Counted from the stretch's first letter, positions 20,639-30,211 are shown. The stretch: 64,000 nucleotides of DNA from Herbaspirillum sp. 3R11 (GCF_004563925.1 NZ_SPNJ01000002.1:868001-932000); one strand, 5' to 3'. Notes: generated from the sequence alone by a model not told the origin. Translations and numbers: made by a program.

Positions 20639-21847
20639 ATGCAGTGGACTCTTCCGTCTTTCGCCCTGGCACAACCGATCCAATGGAACGCGTTGCTGCT
20701 GTTCGGTAGCTTATTGCTGTTCGGGCTGATAGCCGGTCATATCGTGTCGAAGTCGCCATGGGTGCCGCGCATCACGGGTTATCTGATCGTCGGTTTCATC
20801 CTTGGCGGCGGCGGCCTGAACTGGCTGTCCGGCGATGTGCTGAGCGTGACCAATATCTTCGCTGACATTGCCGTCGCGTTGGTGGTTTATCAACTGGGTC
20901 GCTACGTCGACATCGGCTGGCTGCGCCGTGAGAAGTGGCTGCTGGCCACCGTCGTCACCTCGGCCGTGCTGTGCTTCACCTTCGTCAGCCTGGCCTTGCT
21001 GTGGTTCGGCACCTCCAACGTGCTGGCCTTGCTGGGCGGCGTGTGGGCCATCGCCACCGCGCCGGCCGTAGTGCTGGTGGTGCTGCGCGACCTCAAGGCC
21101 GAAGGCCAGGTCACGCGTCGCCTGGCGACCATGACTGCGCTCAACAACTTCGTCGCCATCCTGGCCGCCTATGCCTTGCTGCCGGTGATTGCGCATGAAT
21201 CGGGCACGCCGCTGCTGACGCTGGTCGAACACACCGCCTATTCGCTGATCGGTTCGCTGGTGCTGGCCTACCTGACTTACTGGCTGATGATGCCGCTGGC
21301 GCGTCTGCTCGGTCGCCAGGGCAGCCGCCAGTTCGTGCTGGTGATTTCGGTCATCGCGCTGGCCATCGGCGTGGCGCATGCGCTGCATTTGCCGGTGATG
21401 CTGACAATGCTGATCTTCGCCATCATGTCGAAGAACCTGGACCGCCAGTACGACCTGATGGAGCTGGAATTCGGCGTCGCCAACGAATTGTTCGTGGTGA
21501 TGCTGTTCGTCACGGTGGGCGCGTCCATGCGCCTGGCGGACCTGAGCATGGTCGGCTTGTCGGTGCTGATCCTGATTGCCGCGCGCTTCGTGGCGATGGG
21601 CTGCGGCGTGTTCCTGTTCGCCCGTTTTGCGCGCATGAACTGGAAGCAGGCCGGGCTGCTTACCCTGGGTACCCTGCCGATGACCGAGGCGGGACTCGGA
21701 CTGATGCAGACGATTTCCAACCTGTACCCGCATACCACGTCCGACGTCGTGCCCTTGCTGGCGGGATGTCTGATCGTGCTGGAATTGTTTGGCCCTGTCG
21801 CCACCCAATTCGCCCTGATCAAATCTGGTGAAAGCGGACGCGAATGA
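20639..21847 (+). CDS. Cation/proton antiporter, CPA2 (Kef-like) family, membrane domain only
   Basis: A 402-residue protein made almost entirely of hydrophobic helices (11-12). It begins with LLFGSLLLFGLIAGHIVSK and the GYLIVGFILGG motif of the KefB/CPA2 exchanger domain. It lacks the cytosolic TrkA-N/RCK domain that makes KefB/KefC about 600 residues, so it is not a complete glutathione-gated Kef system by itself. Its stop overlaps the next start (ATGA), linking it to a glutamate-cysteine-ligase-like gene. Exchange of K+ or Na+ for H+ is the expected activity; the exact ion is unknown. Confidence 0.85.
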   Translation: MQWTLPSFALAQPIQWNALLLFGSLLLFGLIAGHIVSKSPWVPRITGYLIVGFILGGGGLNWLSGDVLSVTNIFADIAVALVVYQLGRYVDIGWLRREKWLLATVVTSAVLCFTFVSLALLWFGTSNVLALLGGVWAIATAPAVVLVVLRDLKAEGQVTRRLATMTALNNFVAILAAYALLPVIAHESGTPLLTLVEHTAYSLIGSLVLAYLTYWLMMPLARLLGRQGSRQFVLVISVIALAIGVAHALHLPVMLTMLIFAIMSKNLDRQYDLMELEFGVANELFVVMLFVTVGASMRLADLSMVGLSVLILIAARFVAMGCGVFLFARFARMNWKQAGLLTLGTLPMTEAGLGLMQTISNLYPHTTSDVVPLLAGCLIVLELFGPVATQFALIKSGESGRE

Positions 21848-23085
21848 CTACTACCACTACCTATGCCCCTACCTCTATCGCTGCCGCTGCGCCGGTGCAT
21901 GAAGAAGGACTGACGCATTTTCCGACGTCCAGCGCCGGCATCTTGCCGTTCACTTCCTCCACGCCGTTCACGATGGGCATCGAGCTGGAATTGCAACTGG
22001 TCAATCGCCGCAACTACAACCTCGCCAGCGACGCCGTCGACCTGCTGACCTGGATCGAGCCGCGCGAACTGCAAAAGCAGATCAAGCTGGAAATGACACA
22101 AGGGATGATCGAACTCAATTCGGGCATCCACACCCGCGTCGACGAGTTGATCGAAGAGTTGAAAGATCTGCGCGGCGCCCTCAACAACGGCGCCCAATAT
22201 CTCAACATCGACGTCTCCGGCGGCGGCGCGCATCCGTTCCAGCACTGGAACGAGCAGCGCATCACGCCGAGCGAGCGCTTCTATCACCTGCACGAGAAGT
22301 ACGGCTACCTGGCCAAGACCTTCACCGTGTTCGGCCAGCACATCCACATCGGCGTGGCCAACGGCGATGACGCGCTGTATCTGACGCATGCGTTCTCTCG
22401 CTTCGTGCCGCACTTCATCGCGCTGTCGGCGGCGTCGCCGTTCTATCAGGGCGCCGACACCAAGTTCGACTCCTCGCGCAGCAACGTGGTGCGCGCGTTC
22501 CCGCTGTCGGGTACGGCGCCGGTGCAGACCAAGTGGGCCGAGTTCGAGACTTACTACGACGAGCTGCTGCAGATGGGCATCGTCGCCAGCATGAAGGATT
22601 TCTACTGGGACATCCGCCCCAAGCCCGAATATGGCACCGTCGAGATCCGCGTCTGCGACACCCCGCTGACCATCGAGCACGCCGCCCATCTGGGCGCCTA
22701 TGCGCAACTGCTGGCGCGCTGGATCCTGACCGAGCGGCCGTTTGTGATGCGCGACGATTTTTACCTGCTGTACCAGTACAACCGTTTCGAGGCCAGCCGC
22801 TTCGGATTGAACGGCATGCTGGCTTTGCATGGCGAAACGCCGGCGACTTCGAGTAAACTGCCGATCTTCGAGCATTTGCTGTTGCAATTGCAGTTGCTGC
22901 AACCGTATGTGCAAAACGAGGTCGAGGAACTGACCCTGAAACGCTTGCGCCACATGGCGCACAACCGGCTCAGCGACGCCGGCTGGCTGCGCCAGGCATT
23001 TGCCCAGCGCGGTTCGCTCAACGATATGATGCGTCTGTCGTCTGAACTGTGGATGGACCGGTCGCCGCCTTCTTACTTCCAATGA
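21844..23085 (+). CDS. YbdK-type carboxylate-amine ligase (GCS2 family)
   Basis: A 413-residue member of the GCS2 branch of glutamate-cysteine ligases. Visible features: FTMGIELELQLV (the glutamate-rich Mg-ATP-binding strand), MTQGMIELNSGIHTRVDELI, FGQHIHIGVANGDDAL and the C-terminal RPKPEYGTVEIRVCDTP. Escherichia coli YbdK has weak gamma-glutamylcysteine synthetase activity, so the true substrate of the group is uncertain. It is about 40 residues longer than YbdK, mostly as an N-terminal Thr/Ala/Pro-rich extension (residues 1-35). Translationally coupled to the CPA2 antiporter. Confidence 0.88.
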   Translation: MTTTTTYAPTSIAAAAPVHEEGLTHFPTSSAGILPFTSSTPFTMGIELELQLVNRRNYNLASDAVDLLTWIEPRELQKQIKLEMTQGMIELNSGIHTRVDELIEELKDLRGALNNGAQYLNIDVSGGGAHPFQHWNEQRITPSERFYHLHEKYGYLAKTFTVFGQHIHIGVANGDDALYLTHAFSRFVPHFIALSAASPFYQGADTKFDSSRSNVVRAFPLSGTAPVQTKWAEFETYYDELLQMGIVASMKDFYWDIRPKPEYGTVEIRVCDTPLTIEHAAHLGAYAQLLARWILTERPFVMRDDFYLLYQYNRFEASRFGLNGMLALHGETPATSSKLPIFEHLLLQLQLLQPYVQNEVEELTLKRLRHMAHNRLSDAGWLRQAFAQRGSLNDMMRLSSELWMDRSPPSYFQ

Positions 23086-23127
23086 TGCCCCTGCCTTCGC
23101 CAGCGAAGCAGGCTGGCGAAAGCAAAC

Positions 23128-24327
23128 ATGACAACACCATTCGATGTAGCAGTAATCGGCGCCGGCGCCGCCGGCATGATGTGCGCGGCCGTAGCCGGCC
23201 AGCGCGGCAAGTCGGTGGTGCTGATCGACCACGCATCCAAGCTGGCTGAGAAGATCCGCATCTCCGGCGGGGGCCGTTGCAACTTCACCAACATCGGCGC
23301 GACGCCGCAGAACTTCCTCTCGCAAAATCCCCATTTCTGCAAAAGCGCCTTGTCGCGCTACACGCCGCAGGACTTCCTCACGCTGGTCAAGCGCTACCAG
23401 ATCAGCTTCCATGAGAAGCACAAGGGCCAGTTGTTCTGCAATGACTCGTCCGAAGAAATCATCGCCATGCTCAAGGCCGAGTGCGATTCCGGCCATGTCG
23501 AGTGGCGCATGCCGTGCGGCGTGGCCTCGGTGGGCAAGGATGGCGAGCTGTTCCGGCTGGAGACGGATTCCGGCGAAATCCTGGCGCGTAACGTGGTGAT
23601 CGCCACGGGCGGTTTGTCGATTCCCAAGATCGGCGCCACCGACTTCGCCTATCGCATCGCCAAACAGTTCGACATCAAGCTGGTCGAGACGCGCCCGGGC
23701 CTGGTGCCGCTGACCTTCGACGGCGCCGGCTGGCAGCCTTTCGTCGACCTGGCCGGCATCGCGCTGGAAGTCGAAGTCGAAACCGGCGTCAAGAAAGAGC
23801 GCGGCTATTTCCTCGAAGACCTGCTGTTTACTCACCGTGGCCTGTCCGGCCCGGCAATCCTGCAGATTTCCAGCTTCTGGCAGCAGGGCGCATCGCTGAC
23901 GCTGAACCTGCTGCCGCAGATCGACGTCGCCGAGGCCCTGATCGAAGGCAAGACCACGCTCAAGAAGAATCTCGGCAACCAGCTGGGGCAATGGCTGCCG
24001 GCGCGATTGGCCGATGGCTTGCTCAAAGCCAACGGATTCGACGGCGCCGCGCGCGTCGCCGACATGCCGGACAAGCAACTGCGCCAGGTGGGCGAAGCGC
24101 TCAATCGCTGGACCATCAAGCCGAACGGCTCGGAAGGCTACCGCAAGGCCGAAGTCACCATGGGCGGCGTCGACACCCGTGAGCTGTCGCAGCAGAGCAT
24201 GATGGTCAACAAGGTGCCTGGCCTGCATTTCATCGGCGAGGCGGTCGACGTGACCGGCTGGCTGGGCGGCTACAACTTCCAGTGGGCCTGGGCGTCGGGT
24301 GTGGCGGCGGGGCAGGCGATTGAATAG
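23128..24327 (+). CDS. NAD(P)/FAD-dependent oxidoreductase, HI0933/YhiN family
   Basis: A 399-residue flavoprotein. The N-terminal FAD-binding motif is VIGAGAAGMMCA (residues 9-20), followed by ISGGGRCNFTN, a family hallmark, and VVIATGGLSIPKIGATDFAY. The C-terminal end has GLHFIGEAVDVTGWLGGYNFQWAWASG, which closes the FAD site. Members are conserved but their physiological reaction is mostly unknown, although a few relatives are tied to tRNA or aromatic metabolism. It follows the YbdK-like gene after 42 bp on the same strand and is probably co-transcribed. Confidence 0.88.
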   Translation: MTTPFDVAVIGAGAAGMMCAAVAGQRGKSVVLIDHASKLAEKIRISGGGRCNFTNIGATPQNFLSQNPHFCKSALSRYTPQDFLTLVKRYQISFHEKHKGQLFCNDSSEEIIAMLKAECDSGHVEWRMPCGVASVGKDGELFRLETDSGEILARNVVIATGGLSIPKIGATDFAYRIAKQFDIKLVETRPGLVPLTFDGAGWQPFVDLAGIALEVEVETGVKKERGYFLEDLLFTHRGLSGPAILQISSFWQQGASLTLNLLPQIDVAEALIEGKTTLKKNLGNQLGQWLPARLADGLLKANGFDGAARVADMPDKQLRQVGEALNRWTIKPNGSEGYRKAEVTMGGVDTRELSQQSMMVNKVPGLHFIGEAVDVTGWLGGYNFQWAWASGVAAGQAIE

Positions 24328-24435
24328 GATGGAGTGTATGTTTCCGGCACGCATCCCAAATCGTTGATTTATTTGAATTTTTTGCTGACCGGTTGGAAAA
24401 AAGCCACGGTAAAGCTTCCATTGTCCGCTTGGGTC

Positions 24436-24444
24436 TGCTAAAAT
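24436..24444 (+). promoter_or_regulatory. Candidate extended -10 promoter of rpsU
   Basis: TGCTAAAAT is an extended -10 element (TGn plus TAAAAT) 46 bp before the rpsU start. There is no strong -35, which an extended -10 makes less necessary. Confidence 0.5.
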
Positions 24445-24489
24445 CGCGTTCTTTCCGTATCCAACCTAACCTCTTTGGTTTGAATCTAC

Positions 24490-24702
24490 ATGACCACTAT
24501 TCGTCTTAAAGAAAACGAGCCGTTCGAAGTCGCCATGCGCCGCTTCAAGCGCACTATTGAAAAAACCGGTCTGTTGACCGAGTTGCGCGCGCGCGAGTTT
24601 TACGAAAAGCCGACAGCAGAACGCAAGCGCAAGCTGGCAGCCGCAGTGAAGCGTCACTACAAGCGCATCCGCAGCCAGCAACTGCCTAAGAAGCTGTACT
24701 AA
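24490..24702 (+). CDS. rpsU: 30S ribosomal protein S21
   Basis: A 70-residue, very basic protein starting [27 protein letters not shown] and ending in [10 protein letters not shown], the standard S21 sequence. S21 binds the platform of the small subunit near the 16S rRNA 3' end and helps start-site base pairing. It begins the rpsU-dnaG-rpoD macromolecular synthesis cluster; here a terminator and a palindromic repeat separate it from yqeY and dnaG. Confidence 0.98.
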   Translation: MTTIRLKENEPFEVAMRRFKRTIEKTGLLTELRAREFYEKPTAERKRKLAAAVKRHYKRIRSQQLPKKLY

Positions 24703-24742
24703 GAAATTCCTGTCGCGCCGCCTTGGTGTGCGCGACCACGTT

Positions 24743-24774
24743 AAACCCGCTCTGGTAAACACCACAGCGGGTTT
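24743..24774 (+). terminator. rpsU terminator
   Basis: A 13-bp stem with one mismatch (AAACCCGCTCTGG against CCACAGCGGGTTT) and a TAAACA loop, followed by TT, 41 bp after the rpsU stop. It should attenuate or end rpsU transcription before dnaG. Confidence 0.8.
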
Positions 24775-24781
24775 TCGCATT

Positions 24782-24906
24782 CGTAGGCCGTCGCTAAGCT
24801 ACTGCGCGAACCGGCATGCGGTCTGCGGTGCTCATCGTACATTCGTACGATTCCGCTCCTCGATCCACATGTCGGTCCTGCTCGCTACGCTTATCGACGG
24901 CCTACG
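24782..24906. repeat. Long imperfect palindromic element A
   Basis: A 125-bp sequence whose ends are 17-bp inverted repeats with one mismatch (CGTAGGCCGTCGCTAAG at 24782-24798, complement at 24890-24906). The centre is a perfect hairpin (ATCGTAC, loop ATTC, GTACGAT). Further pairing between the arms is possible. The middle shares TGCGGT-x-CTC, GTAC and ATTCCG-TCCTC blocks with the reverse complement of the element at 49513-49653, so both look like members of one repeat family. It lies between the rpsU terminator and yqeY. Confidence 0.7.
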
Positions 24907-24998
24907 TGGTCTCATATAAGTCCTTTGCGACGCACTTCAGCGGCTGGGATTTGAGGCTTATGCTAGATTGAATCAATCGCTTATCTCTGGAGAATGCA

Positions 24999-25448
24999 AT
25001 GGGTCTGAAAGAGCAAATCACCGAAGACATGAAGGCGGCGATGCGCGCCAAAGAGGCGGCCAAGCTGGGTACGATTCGCCTGATCACCGCGGCGATGAAG
25101 CAAAAGGAAGTCGATGAGCGCGTTGAGCTCGACGACGCCATGGTGTTGGCGATCATCGACAAGATGGTCAAGCAGCGCAAGGATTCCATCAGCCAGTTCG
25201 AAGCCGGCGGTCGCCAGGATCTGGCCGACATCGAGAAGGCCGAACTGGCCATCCTGACAACTTACATGCCTGCCGGCCTGTCCGAGGACGAGATCAAGGC
25301 TGAAGTGCAAGCCGCCGTTGCCGCCACCGGCGCCGGCGGTCCGCAGGACATGGGCAAGGTCATGGGCGTGCTGAAGCCGAAGCTGGCCGGTCGCGCCGAC
25401 ATGACCGCCGTGTCCGCTCTGGTCAAGGCCGCCTTGACCAAAGCCTGA
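24999..25448 (+). CDS. GatB/YqeY domain protein
   Basis: A 149-residue, mostly helical YqeY-type protein (MGLKEQITEDMKAAMRAKEAAKLGTIR at the N-terminus, GPQDMGKVMGVLKPKLAGRADM near the C-terminus). The domain matches the tRNA-binding tail of GatB amidotransferase subunits, but stand-alone YqeY proteins have no firmly proven reaction. Its position between rpsU and dnaG is conserved in many bacteria, which fits a role around translation or replication start. A GGAGAA ribosome binding site precedes the start. Confidence 0.93.
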   Translation: MGLKEQITEDMKAAMRAKEAAKLGTIRLITAAMKQKEVDERVELDDAMVLAIIDKMVKQRKDSISQFEAGGRQDLADIEKAELAILTTYMPAGLSEDEIKAEVQAAVAATGAGGPQDMGKVMGVLKPKLAGRADMTAVSALVKAALTKA

Positions 25449-25472
25449 ATCTTGTCAGGACGCTAACTCCCT

Positions 25473-27287
25473 GTGATTCCACAGTCGTTCATTCAGGATT
25501 TGCTCAACCGCGTCGATATAGTCGATGTGGTTGGCAAGTATGTGCAGCTCAAAAAGGGCGGCGCCAACTTCATGGGCCTGTGCCCGTTCCATAACGAAAA
25601 ATCGCCGAGCTTCACGGTCAGTCCGACCAAGCAGTTCTATCACTGCTTCGGCTGCGGCGCGCATGGAACGGCCATCAGTTTCCTGATCGAATATTCCGGC
25701 CTTGGCTTTGTCGAGGCGGTCAAGGATCTGGCCCAAGGCGTCGGCATGACGGTGCCCGACAACGACGACCGCATCCCGCCGGCGCAGCGCGCCGAGCAGC
25801 AGGCCAAGAGCATGGCCTTGTCGGACGCGATGTCGGCGGCTTGCGATTTCTATCGCCAGCAGTTGCGGGCGGCGCCGAACGCCGTCGAGTATTTGAAGGG
25901 CCGCGGCCTGACCGGCGAAATCGCCGCAAAGTTTGGTCTCGGTTATTCGCCTGATGAATGGGACAGCCTGCGCAAGGTGTTCCCGGATTATGAAGTGCCG
26001 GCGCTGGTCGAGGCCGGCCTGGTGATCGACAAGAGCGACGAGGACGGCGGCCAGCGCATGGGCCGCAAGCGTTACGACCGCTTCCGTCATCGCGTGATGT
26101 TTCCGATTCGCAATACCAAGGGCCAGGTCATCGGCTTCGGCGGCCGCGTCATGGACGGCGGCGAGCCGAAGTACTTGAACTCCCCGGAAACGCCGCTATT
26201 TCAGAAGGGTAGCGAGCTGTACGGTTTGTTCGAAGCACGCCAGGCGATCCGCGAAGCGGGCTACGTGCTGGTGACCGAAGGTTACATGGACGTGGTGGCG
26301 CTGGCGCAGCTGGGTTTCCCGCAGGCGGTGGCGACGCTGGGTACGGCGTGCACGCCGATCCACGTGCAGAAATTATTGCGTCAGACCGACGAAGTGGTGT
26401 TCAGCTTCGACGGCGACTCGGCCGGACGACGCGCCGCACGGCGCGCGCTGGATGCCTGCCTGATTCATGCCTCGGACAACAAGATCATCAAGTTCCTGTT
26501 CCTGCCGAAGGAGCACGACCCGGACAGCTATGTGCGCGAAAAAGGCGCCGAAGCGTTCGAGCAGCAGATTAAAGAAGCGATGCCGCTGTCGCAGTTCCTG
26601 ATCAAGGAAGTGGTCGGCGAGAACGACATGACCACACCGGAAGGCCGCGCCCGCGCGCAGTTCGACGCCAAGCCGATGTTGCAGGCGTTGCCGCCGTCGT
26701 CCTTGCGTCTGCAGATCGTGCGCAGCCTGGCCCAGGTCACGCAGACCACGCCGGCTGAAATCGAGGCTTTGTTCGAGCTGTCCAAGCCGGTGGTGCAGGC
26801 AAGTACGCGCCGGGCGCCGCCGCCGCGCAGCAAGCGCATGGCGCCGATCGGACTGGAGCGTCAGATCGTGCGGCTGCTGGTGGCGCATCCGGCCTTGTCC
26901 AGCGACCTCGACGACGACACCCTGGTGGTGGTCGGTCATCACGCGCCGGATCATGCGCAGATGGTGACGCAACTGGTTGAAGCGTGCCGCAGCATGGGTG
27001 AGCAAGCCAATTTTGCGACGCTGGTCGAATTGCTGCGTGATGGCGGGGCGGATTTTGAAAGCCTGATCGCCGAAATCGCGGCCGAAACCGAGACCGAATC
27101 CGAATTTGATGTCGTCCGGCAAGAAATGGCCGGCGCCGTGCGCCAGATGAAAATGCGCCAAGTCGAAGATGAAATGAAGCAATTGTCGATTGCCGGCCTG
27201 AGGGATGAACTTGCCCAAAGCCGCTACCGGGAATTGATGCATCGGAAGGAACATCTGAAACGTCTCACGGGAGCCGATTTCGGATGA
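25473..27287 (+). CDS. dnaG: DNA primase
   Basis: A 604-residue primase. GTG start (MIPQSFIQDLLNRVDIVDVV) 24 bp after yqeY. The N-terminal CHC2 zinc finger has Cys37, His40, Cys58 and Cys61. The RNA polymerase core contains GYSPDEWDSL, GFGGRVMDGGEPKYLNS and the TOPRIM acids in VTEGYMDVVAL and FSFDGDSAGRRAA. The C-terminal DnaB-interaction domain (from about residue 460) is more divergent, as usual. It makes the RNA primers for lagging-strand replication. Confidence 0.97.
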   Translation: MIPQSFIQDLLNRVDIVDVVGKYVQLKKGGANFMGLCPFHNEKSPSFTVSPTKQFYHCFGCGAHGTAISFLIEYSGLGFVEAVKDLAQGVGMTVPDNDDRIPPAQRAEQQAKSMALSDAMSAACDFYRQQLRAAPNAVEYLKGRGLTGEIAAKFGLGYSPDEWDSLRKVFPDYEVPALVEAGLVIDKSDEDGGQRMGRKRYDRFRHRVMFPIRNTKGQVIGFGGRVMDGGEPKYLNSPETPLFQKGSELYGLFEARQAIREAGYVLVTEGYMDVVALAQLGFPQAVATLGTACTPIHVQKLLRQTDEVVFSFDGDSAGRRAARRALDACLIHASDNKIIKFLFLPKEHDPDSYVREKGAEAFEQQIKEAMPLSQFLIKEVVGENDMTTPEGRARAQFDAKPMLQALPPSSLRLQIVRSLAQVTQTTPAEIEALFELSKPVVQASTRRAPPPRSKRMAPIGLERQIVRLLVAHPALSSDLDDDTLVVVGHHAPDHAQMVTQLVEACRSMGEQANFATLVELLRDGGADFESLIAEIAAETETESEFDVVRQEMAGAVRQMKMRQVEDEMKQLSIAGLRDELAQSRYRELMHRKEHLKRLTGADFG

Positions 27288-27337
27288 TTTTGAGAGGTGT
27301 TGAGGGACGATCGGGGCTCGATGTTACGCAGGATTGC

Positions 27338-27375
27338 CTTGATCTCCGGGAAAAACACCCTATATATGTTATAAT
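27338..27375 (+). promoter_or_regulatory. Candidate rpoD promoters: sigma32-like and extended -10 sigma70
   Basis: Two overlapping signals lie in the 317-bp dnaG-rpoD gap. CTTGATC (27338-27344), 13 bp, then CCCTATAT (27358-27365) differs little from the heat-shock consensus CTTGAAA / CCCCATNT. TGTTATAAT (27367-27375) is a perfect extended -10. Heat-shock control of rpoD from a nearby promoter is known in Escherichia coli; here it is a prediction. The remainder of the gap (27376-27604) shows no gene and probably forms a long leader. Confidence 0.55.
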
Positions 27376-27604
27376 CTAGGGCTTTAATTCCGCGGCGAAA
27401 CATAATTCGTGATGCGGCAAAGATTCATTGAACCATCGGTCCATAGAGCGAATGAAGGCAAATAAGCCATCGCATTGGACAAGAAATGCAGGGGACGAAA
27501 GATTTAGGAACGTTGCGCGGGCAAATCGTATCCAAGTGATATGAGATGCATGAAGAGCATGGTTTTATTGGCGCAATGAGTTTGACTCACTTGGCTTTGA
27601 TTCT

Positions 27605-30187
27605 ATGGCAGATGCAATGAAGAAAACCGCAAAAACTCCGACACCTTCCGCTAAAAACACCAAGCCGGCCGTCAAGCCGGCAAGCAAGTCGACCCCTGTA
27701 ACACGATCGGTCCCGAAGAAAACAGCTGCTGCAAAGCCTACCGGCAAAGCAACGGCGACGGCAGTAAGGGCAACAAGCTCGCCGGCGAAAGCTGCATTGA
27801 CAGCCTCGGCGAAAAAAACCAGTGCCAAACCTGCTTCTACGGCGGTTCGCGCTGCAGCGCCGGTAATCGCCAAAGCGACTACCAAAGCGGCTGCAACGCC
27901 AACGAAGAAGAACTTATCTCAAGCCAGCGTCAAGCCGGCTTCTGTGCAATCGAAAGCTTCTGTGACAATCAAGAAACCTGAACCGAAAACCGCCAAGCCT
28001 GCCGCCAAAGCAGCAGTCAAGAGCGAAGTCAAAGACGTCAGCGTCATGATCGCGCCTGGCGTCAGCCAGACGACCGACGCCGCCGCACTGGCAGCCATCG
28101 ACACGTCCGGCTACATTTTGCCGTCCGTCAAGGTGCCGGGCCGCCGTGGCCGCAAGCCGAAGGAATTCCAGCCCGAGAACGACGAAATCGCCGCACTGAA
28201 TGCGGTTGAGCGCGCCGAACTCAAGGCCGTCGACAAAGCCAAGGCCAAGGATCGCAAAGCCAAGGAAAAGGCACTGCTGAAAGACGCATTCTCGTCCGAC
28301 ACCGAAGCCACCGAAGAAGAACTCGAGCGTCGCCGCCAAAAGCTCAAGACCCTGATCAAACAGGGTAAGGAGCGCGGCTACCTGACCTTCGCTGAAATCA
28401 ACGATCACCTGCCCGAAAACATCGTCGATCCGGAAGCAATCGAAGGCATCATCGGCACGTTCAACGACATGGGCATCACCGTGTCCGAACACGCGCCCGA
28501 TGCCGAGACATTGCTGCTGTCCGACAACGTCGCCAATGTCGCCAGCGACGACGACGCTGAAGCCGCTGCCGAAGCAGCGCTGTCGACCGTCGACTCCGAT
28601 TTCGGCCGCACCACCGACCCGGTCCGCATGTACATGCGTGAAATGGGCTCGGTCGAACTGCTGACCCGCGAAGGCGAAATCGAAATCGCCAAGCGCATCG
28701 AAGACGGCCTCAAGGACATGATCCAGGCGATCTCGGCTTGCCCGACCACGATCGCTGAAATCCTGGTTGCCGCCGACAAGATCTCGAAGGACGAAATCAA
28801 GGTCGACGAAATCGTCGACGGCCTGGTTGACATGAGTGAAGGCGAAGTCGTTGTCGCCGCCGCTTCGGATGAAGAAGACGAAGAGGACGACGAAGAAGAC
28901 GGCGAAGAAGAGGAAGAAGAAGGCGACAGCAGCAGCGCCGGCGGCGCCGCAGGTTTCTCCGCCGAGCAGCTGGAACAGCTCAAGCGCGATGCGCTGGGCA
29001 AGTTCGCCACCATCTCGACCCAGTTCGACAACATGCGCAAGGCCTTCGAAAAAGAAGGCTACAACTCCAAGCCCTACGTCAAGGCACAGGAAATCATTTC
29101 CAACGAGTTGCTGGGCATCCGCTTCACCGCCAAGGTCGTTGAAAAGCTGTGCGACACGCTGCGTGCGCAAGTCGACGAAGTGCGCCAGATCGAGCGTCAG
29201 ATCCTCGACGTCGCCGTCAACAAGTGCAACATGCCGCGCGCGCATTTCATCAAGGTTTTCCCAGGCAACGAAAGCAACCTGGAGTGGGTTGACGGCGAAG
29301 TCAGCGGCAACCACGCCTACAGCGTCGTGCTGGCGCGTAACGTGCCTGCCATCAAGGAACTGCAACAGAAGCTGATCGACCTGCAAGCGCGCGTCGTGCT
29401 GCCGCTGCCGGATCTGCGCGGTATTAACAAGAAGATGGGCGCCGGCGAGAAGAAGGCGCGCATGGCCAAGCGTGAAATGACCGAGGCCAACCTGCGTCTC
29501 GTGATCTCGATCGCCAAGAAGTACACCAACCGTGGCCTGCAATTCCTGGATCTGATCCAGGAAGGCAACATCGGCCTGATGAAGGCAGTGGACAAGTTCG
29601 AATACCGTCGCGGCTACAAGTTCTCGACCTATGCGACATGGTGGATTCGCCAGGCAATTACCCGTTCGATCGCCGACCAGGCGCGCACCATCCGTATTCC
29701 GGTGCACATGATCGAAACCATCAACAAGATGAACCGCATCTCGCGTCAGATCCTGCAGGAAACCGGTGCAGAACCTGATCCGGCGACGCTGGCCATCAAG
29801 ATGGAAATGCCGGAAGACAAGATCCGCAAGATCATGAAGATCGCCAAAGAACCGATCTCCATGGAAACGCCGATCGGCGACGACGACGATTCGCACCTGG
29901 GCGACTTCATCGAAGACAACAACACATTGGCCCCGGCCGATGCAGCGTTGCATGCTTCGATGCGCGGTGTGGTCAAGGACATCCTCGACTCCCTGACGCC
30001 ACGCGAAGCCAAGGTGCTGCGCATGCGTTTCGGTATCGAAATGTCGACCGACCACACCCTGGAAGAAGTCGGCAAGCAATTCGACGTCACGCGCGAGCGC
30101 ATTCGTCAAATAGAGGCAAAAGCGCTGCGCAAGCTGCGCCATCCGTCGCGCTCCGACAAGCTGAAGAGCTTCCTGGAAGGTAACTAA
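27605..30187 (+). CDS. rpoD: RNA polymerase primary sigma factor RpoD (sigma70)
   Basis: An 860-residue housekeeping sigma factor, far longer than the 613 residues of Escherichia coli RpoD. Residues 1-150 are a Lys/Ala/Pro/Thr-rich, probably disordered extension. Region 1.1 follows at about 235-300 ([25 protein letters not shown]). Region 1.2 contains [22 protein letters not shown] very acidic insert (about 420-440, runs of Glu and Asp) sits in the non-conserved region. Regions 2.1-2.4 ([50 protein letters not shown]), 3 and 4.2 ([23 protein letters not shown]) are standard. It is essential. Confidence 0.98.
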   Translation: MADAMKKTAKTPTPSAKNTKPAVKPASKSTPVTRSVPKKTAAAKPTGKATATAVRATSSPAKAALTASAKKTSAKPASTAVRAAAPVIAKATTKAAATPTKKNLSQASVKPASVQSKASVTIKKPEPKTAKPAAKAAVKSEVKDVSVMIAPGVSQTTDAAALAAIDTSGYILPSVKVPGRRGRKPKEFQPENDEIAALNAVERAELKAVDKAKAKDRKAKEKALLKDAFSSDTEATEEELERRRQKLKTLIKQGKERGYLTFAEINDHLPENIVDPEAIEGIIGTFNDMGITVSEHAPDAETLLLSDNVANVASDDDAEAAAEAALSTVDSDFGRTTDPVRMYMREMGSVELLTREGEIEIAKRIEDGLKDMIQAISACPTTIAEILVAADKISKDEIKVDEIVDGLVDMSEGEVVVAAASDEEDEEDDEEDGEEEEEEGDSSSAGGAAGFSAEQLEQLKRDALGKFATISTQFDNMRKAFEKEGYNSKPYVKAQEIISNELLGIRFTAKVVEKLCDTLRAQVDEVRQIERQILDVAVNKCNMPRAHFIKVFPGNESNLEWVDGEVSGNHAYSVVLARNVPAIKELQQKLIDLQARVVLPLPDLRGINKKMGAGEKKARMAKREMTEANLRLVISIAKKYTNRGLQFLDLIQEGNIGLMKAVDKFEYRRGYKFSTYATWWIRQAITRSIADQARTIRIPVHMIETINKMNRISRQILQETGAEPDPATLAIKMEMPEDKIRKIMKIAKEPISMETPIGDDDDSHLGDFIEDNNTLAPADAALHASMRGVVKDILDSLTPREAKVLRMRFGIEMSTDHTLEEVGKQFDVTRERIRQIEAKALRKLRHPSRSDKLKSFLEGN

Positions 30188-30193
30188 GTCAGA

Positions 30194-30211
30194 CCGGGAC
30201 TTCGGTCCCGG
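30194..30211 (+). other. UUCG-loop hairpin after rpoD
   Basis: A perfect 7-bp stem CCGGGAC/GTCCCGG closed by a TTCG tetraloop, 7 bp after the rpoD stop and 10 bp before the tRNA. No T-run follows. It may stabilise the rpoD mRNA end or mark a processing site between rpoD and the tRNA. Confidence 0.55.

Noticed and set aside
21277..24354. A 1025-codon open frame on the minus strand
   Set aside because: It runs antisense to the antiporter, YbdK-like and flavoprotein genes, which all have clear family motifs. Its translation is Arg/His/Gln-rich and shows no family features, as expected for a shadow frame in high-GC DNA.
27914..30142. A 742-codon antisense open frame
   Set aside because: Mirror of rpoD; its composition (Asp/Val/Phe/Leu-rich) follows from the rpoD codons and no motif is present.
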